This document shows, one piece after another, positions 14,098 to 15,832 of a stretch of DNA of 15,832 nt. The notes under the pieces are model-generated. The model had not been told where the DNA came from, searched no databases, and worked only from the letters and a program-made list of their open reading frames with translations. The position numbers and the translations under genes are program-made. Origin of the DNA: JBFMFH01 sp040752275 (GTDB lineage: Bacteria; Acidobacteriota; Vicinamibacteria; Vicinamibacterales; JAKQTR01); NCBI GenBank assembly GCA_040752275.1, contig JBFMFH010000035.1:1-15832 (forward strand). Direction: 5' to 3'. Numbering within the stretch: the first letter of the stretch is position 1; every line of letters begins with the position of its first letter.

Positions 14098-14766
14098 TCA
14101 GAGCTGACCCGCCTCACGGAGGCTGCAGTAGCGCGTGGCCGTCAGCACGAAGTGGTCCAGGACGTCGATGCCCATCAGCGTGCCGGCCTCGATCATCCGT
14201 CGCGTCAGCGCCATGTCGTCTGTGCTTGGTGTGGGATCCCCTGACGGGTGGTTGTGGAAGAGGACGATGGCCGCCGCCCGGGCCGACGCCGCCTCTCGGA
14301 ACACCTCGCGTGGGTGAACAACGCTCCGGTCGATCGTTCCGACCGTGAGAACCACCGTCTTCAGGAGACGGTGCTTGGCATCGAGCAGGACGATGCCGAA
14401 CTGCTCGACGGCTCGCGCCCCGAACCTCGGCAGGAGGTACGCCGCCACCTCGCGCGGCGTGCGCAAGGGACAGCGATCGTCCGGCTCGCGCAGGAGGGTC
14501 CGCCTGCCGAGTTCGATGGCAGCGAACACCTGGGCGGCGCGCGCGGGGCCGATGCCAGGGAGGCCACGCAGCTCCTCCCAACTGCTCTGGAGAAGGCCGT
14601 GCAGGCCGCCGGAGGCTTCGAGAATGGCCGCTGACATCGCCAGCGAGTTGACACCTCGAGTGCCAGCACCGAACACCACGGCCAGCAATTCCCTATCGGC
14701 CAGGGCCGCAGGTCCAAGACGTGCCAACCTCTCGCGTGGACGGTCCCGCGGCGCCGTCGTCTTCAC
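14098..14766 (-). CDS. radC: RadC-family JAMM protein
   Basis: This 222-residue protein starts at a GTG (14766) overlapping the Sir2 stop as GTGA, with GAGG 5 nt upstream. An N-terminal helix-hairpin-helix-like region (LRGLPGIGPARAAQ, 67-80) is followed by the RadC/MPN domain. The JAMM metal motif HNHPSGDPTPSTDD spans 171-184 (His171, His173, Asp184). Length and layout are typical. The family was once linked to DNA repair, but its function remains unsettled; relatives are common on mobile elements, while this copy lies in a housekeeping-type block. It is followed 34 nt later by larC. Confidence 0.95.
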   Translation of the reverse strand: MKTTAPRDRPRERLARLGPAALADRELLAVVFGAGTRGVNSLAMSAAILEASGGLHGLLQSSWEELRGLPGIGPARAAQVFAAIELGRRTLLREPDDRCPLRTPREVAAYLLPRFGARAVEQFGIVLLDAKHRLLKTVVLTVGTIDRSVVHPREVFREAASARAAAIVLFHNHPSGDPTPSTDDMALTRRMIEAGTLMGIDVLDHFVLTATRYCSLREAGQL

Positions 14767-15521
14767 ACGGCTCCCTCGAGCGCCGGCAGAATCTCCCCTG
14801 CCAGTCCCCTGAGGCTGACGTCTGCCCGGGAGGTCAGGGGCGTGGCGTCGACATTGATCTCAATGACCGTGGCCCCGGCACCAAGGGCGATTTCCGGTAC
14901 TGCTGCAGCCGGGTAGACGAGCGATGATGTGCCCACGACCAGCAGCACCTCGCACGACTCGGCGAGCGCGAACGCGCGTGTGATGGCCTGGGCGTCCAGG
15001 GCCTCGCCGAACCATGTGACGTCGGGACGAAGCATGCCGCCGCATTGGCAGACCGGCAGGCCGCGGTCGTCGAGCGGGACCGGCTCGGTTGCGGCGCCCG
15101 GGCTCTCGTCGATGCTGAAGCCACAGCGGCGCGCGCAGCGTGTCCGCCAGATGTTCCCGTGCACTTCGATCACCCGCGTGCTGCCCGCCCGGTGGTGGAG
15201 CCCGTCGACGTTCTGCGTCACGAGTTCGAATGCCGGCCACCGCCGCTCGAATCGCGACAGTGCGTCGTGGCCCGGGTTCGGCCGCGCCTCGGCAATCCGG
15301 GCGCGCCTCCAGCGATACCACTCCCAGACGAGGGCCGGGTTGGCGCCGAACGCCTCGGGCGTGGCCAGGTCCTCGGGCCGGTACCGCCGCCACAGTCCGT
15401 CCGGCCCGCGGAAGGTGGGCACGCCGCTCTCGGCCGAGATGCCCGCGCCCGTCGTGGCCATGACACGCCCAGCCTCACGGAGCAGGCGCCCGCAACGTTC
15501 GATCGCATCCCGGTCCACCAT
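14763..15521 (-). CDS. Sir2-family NAD-dependent protein deacylase (YxxR type)
   Basis: This 252-residue sirtuin removes acyl groups from lysines using NAD. The NAD site GAGIS lies at 25-29, TQNVDGLHHRAG at 102-113, and catalytic His121 in EVHGN. The zinc site is Cys129/Cys133 with Cys158/Cys160. Tyr69 and Arg72 (in WYRWR) match the YxxR pair that in SIRT5 and CobB binds the carboxylate of succinyl- or malonyl-lysine. Desuccinylase/demalonylase activity is therefore likely alongside deacetylation, an inference from family knowledge. The ATG at 15521 has AAAGGG 7 nt upstream. It is the first gene seen in the packed block and overlaps radC by 4 nt. Confidence 0.94.
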   Translation of the reverse strand: MVDRDAIERCGRLLREAGRVMATTGAGISAESGVPTFRGPDGLWRRYRPEDLATPEAFGANPALVWEWYRWRRARIAEARPNPGHDALSRFERRWPAFELVTQNVDGLHHRAGSTRVIEVHGNIWRTRCARRCGFSIDESPGAATEPVPLDDRGLPVCQCGGMLRPDVTWFGEALDAQAITRAFALAESCEVLLVVGTSSLVYPAAAVPEIALGAGATVIEINVDATPLTSRADVSLRGLAGEILPALEGAV

Positions 15522-15539
15522 GGGCCGTCCCTTTCAGTC
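15518..15539 (-). promoter_or_regulatory. sir2 translation-initiation region, near-copy of the larC one
   Basis: This stretch contains the sir2 start codon, the AAAGGG ribosome binding site at 7-nt spacing and an upstream GACTG. It differs from the larC initiation region (14060-14081) at only two of 22 positions. Confidence 0.5.
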
Positions 15540-15720
15540 ACCCCGTCATGCAAGAAGCGCTTCAGCGACGTGGCCGGTTCGACCGCGCGGATTCCCACAC
15601 GATCGGAGATCGCCAGCCGCTCCCGCGTCAAGATCTGCCACGCCGGTCCTGCCACGAGTACGAGAAAACTGCGCGGTGCCCCCTCTGCGTCCTTGGAGCA
15701 TCCTCAGCTAGTGCCCTGGA
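15522..15720 (-). other. Upstream region of sir2 with an unassigned open frame
   Basis: No gene is firmly supported. One minus-strand frame is open from the TGA at 15704-15706 through to the sir2 start and beyond, with a possible GTG at 15655. Its translation (for example WQILTRERLAISDRVGI) looks more protein-like than random, but it has no clear ribosome binding site and overlaps sir2 in another frame. It could be a remnant of a truncated gene or chance. No convincing promoter is visible; TTGACG at about 15629-15624 has no good -10 partner. Confidence 0.25.
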
Positions 15721-15832
15721 ACCGTGATGCCTCACACAATTCCCGGGCGGGGCATCCCGCCTGGCGGCGTTGCTCCTCCCTCACATACCGGGAGTATGCT
15801 CAGTCGTCGCGCCTTGCCAGCCGGGCGCCGCG
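15721..15832 (-). other. Structured intergenic element with three hairpins (partial, right edge)
   Basis: In minus-strand order this holds hairpin CATAC-TCCCG-GTATG (15798-15784), hairpin GGCGGG-ATGC-CCCGCC (15761-15746) and hairpin GTGA-GGCA-TCAC (15735-15724). They are linked by A/T-containing spacers such as GAATTGTGTGA. The spacing and the mix of perfect stems with less GC-rich linkers look like a structured RNA or a dispersed repeat rather than coding DNA. It continues to the window edge, so its extent is unknown. I could not assign it to a named RNA family. Confidence 0.4.

Noticed and set aside
1..15832. CRISPR array, insertion sequence, transposase or phage genes
   Set aside because: No regular direct repeats with spacers, no transposase or integrase motifs and no phage structural genes were seen.

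Overview
The window is GC-rich, and every gene I can support lies on the minus strand, so transcription runs from high to low coordinates. Gene content suggests an aerobic or soil-type Gram-negative-like bacterium: NAD-dependent ligase, an HtrA protease with an N-terminal membrane segment, NtrX-type regulator, class A RNase P RNA, ComEA and type IV/II pseudopilin. The gene style, with many 4-nt start/stop overlaps, GTG and TTG starts and GTGA/TTGA junctions, resembles Acidobacteriota (Vicinamibacteria-like). That placement is an inference and would need 16S or marker-protein confirmation.

Layout in transcription order. (A) 15832-15522: gene-poor end with three small hairpins in a row and a short open frame that may be a remnant. 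(B) 15521-5846: a tightly packed block with no gap over 41 nt. It holds a Sir2 deacylase (YxxR type), RadC, LarC nickel-cofactor chelatase, a 58-residue unknown protein, TatD nuclease, trans-polyprenyl diphosphate synthase, LigA, HtrA/DegP protease and an NtrX-like sigma-54 response regulator. It reads as a long housekeeping/genome-maintenance transcription unit. (C) 5829-5344: rnpB, starting 16 nt after the regulator's stop codon. (D) 5298-4354: an NAD-dependent nucleotide-sugar epimerase. (E) 4353-4016: a 338-nt intergenic region with small hairpins. (F) 4015-1145: comEA, a GspH/FimT pseudopilin, a PilZ protein and a sigma-54-type AAA+ regulator, all joined by 4-nt overlaps. (G) 1144-1: a 133-nt leader with hairpins and a possible 16-codon leader peptide. 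It is followed by an unrecognised Cys-containing secreted protein overlapping a small two-helix membrane protein that is cut by the window edge.

The most unusual part is F-G. An AAA+ regulator keeps its ATPase motifs but has lost the GAFTGA loop that contacts sigma-54. It is translationally linked to a c-di-GMP-type PilZ protein, a pseudopilin and a DNA-binding ComEA-like protein, and it precedes an orphan secreted/membrane pair. This could be a c-di-GMP-linked surface or DNA-uptake module, but that function is inference. Other points worth checking are hairpin repeats expanding a variable arm of rnpB, a nearly identical 22-nt translation-initiation sequence in front of both larC and sir2, and the structured element at the right edge.
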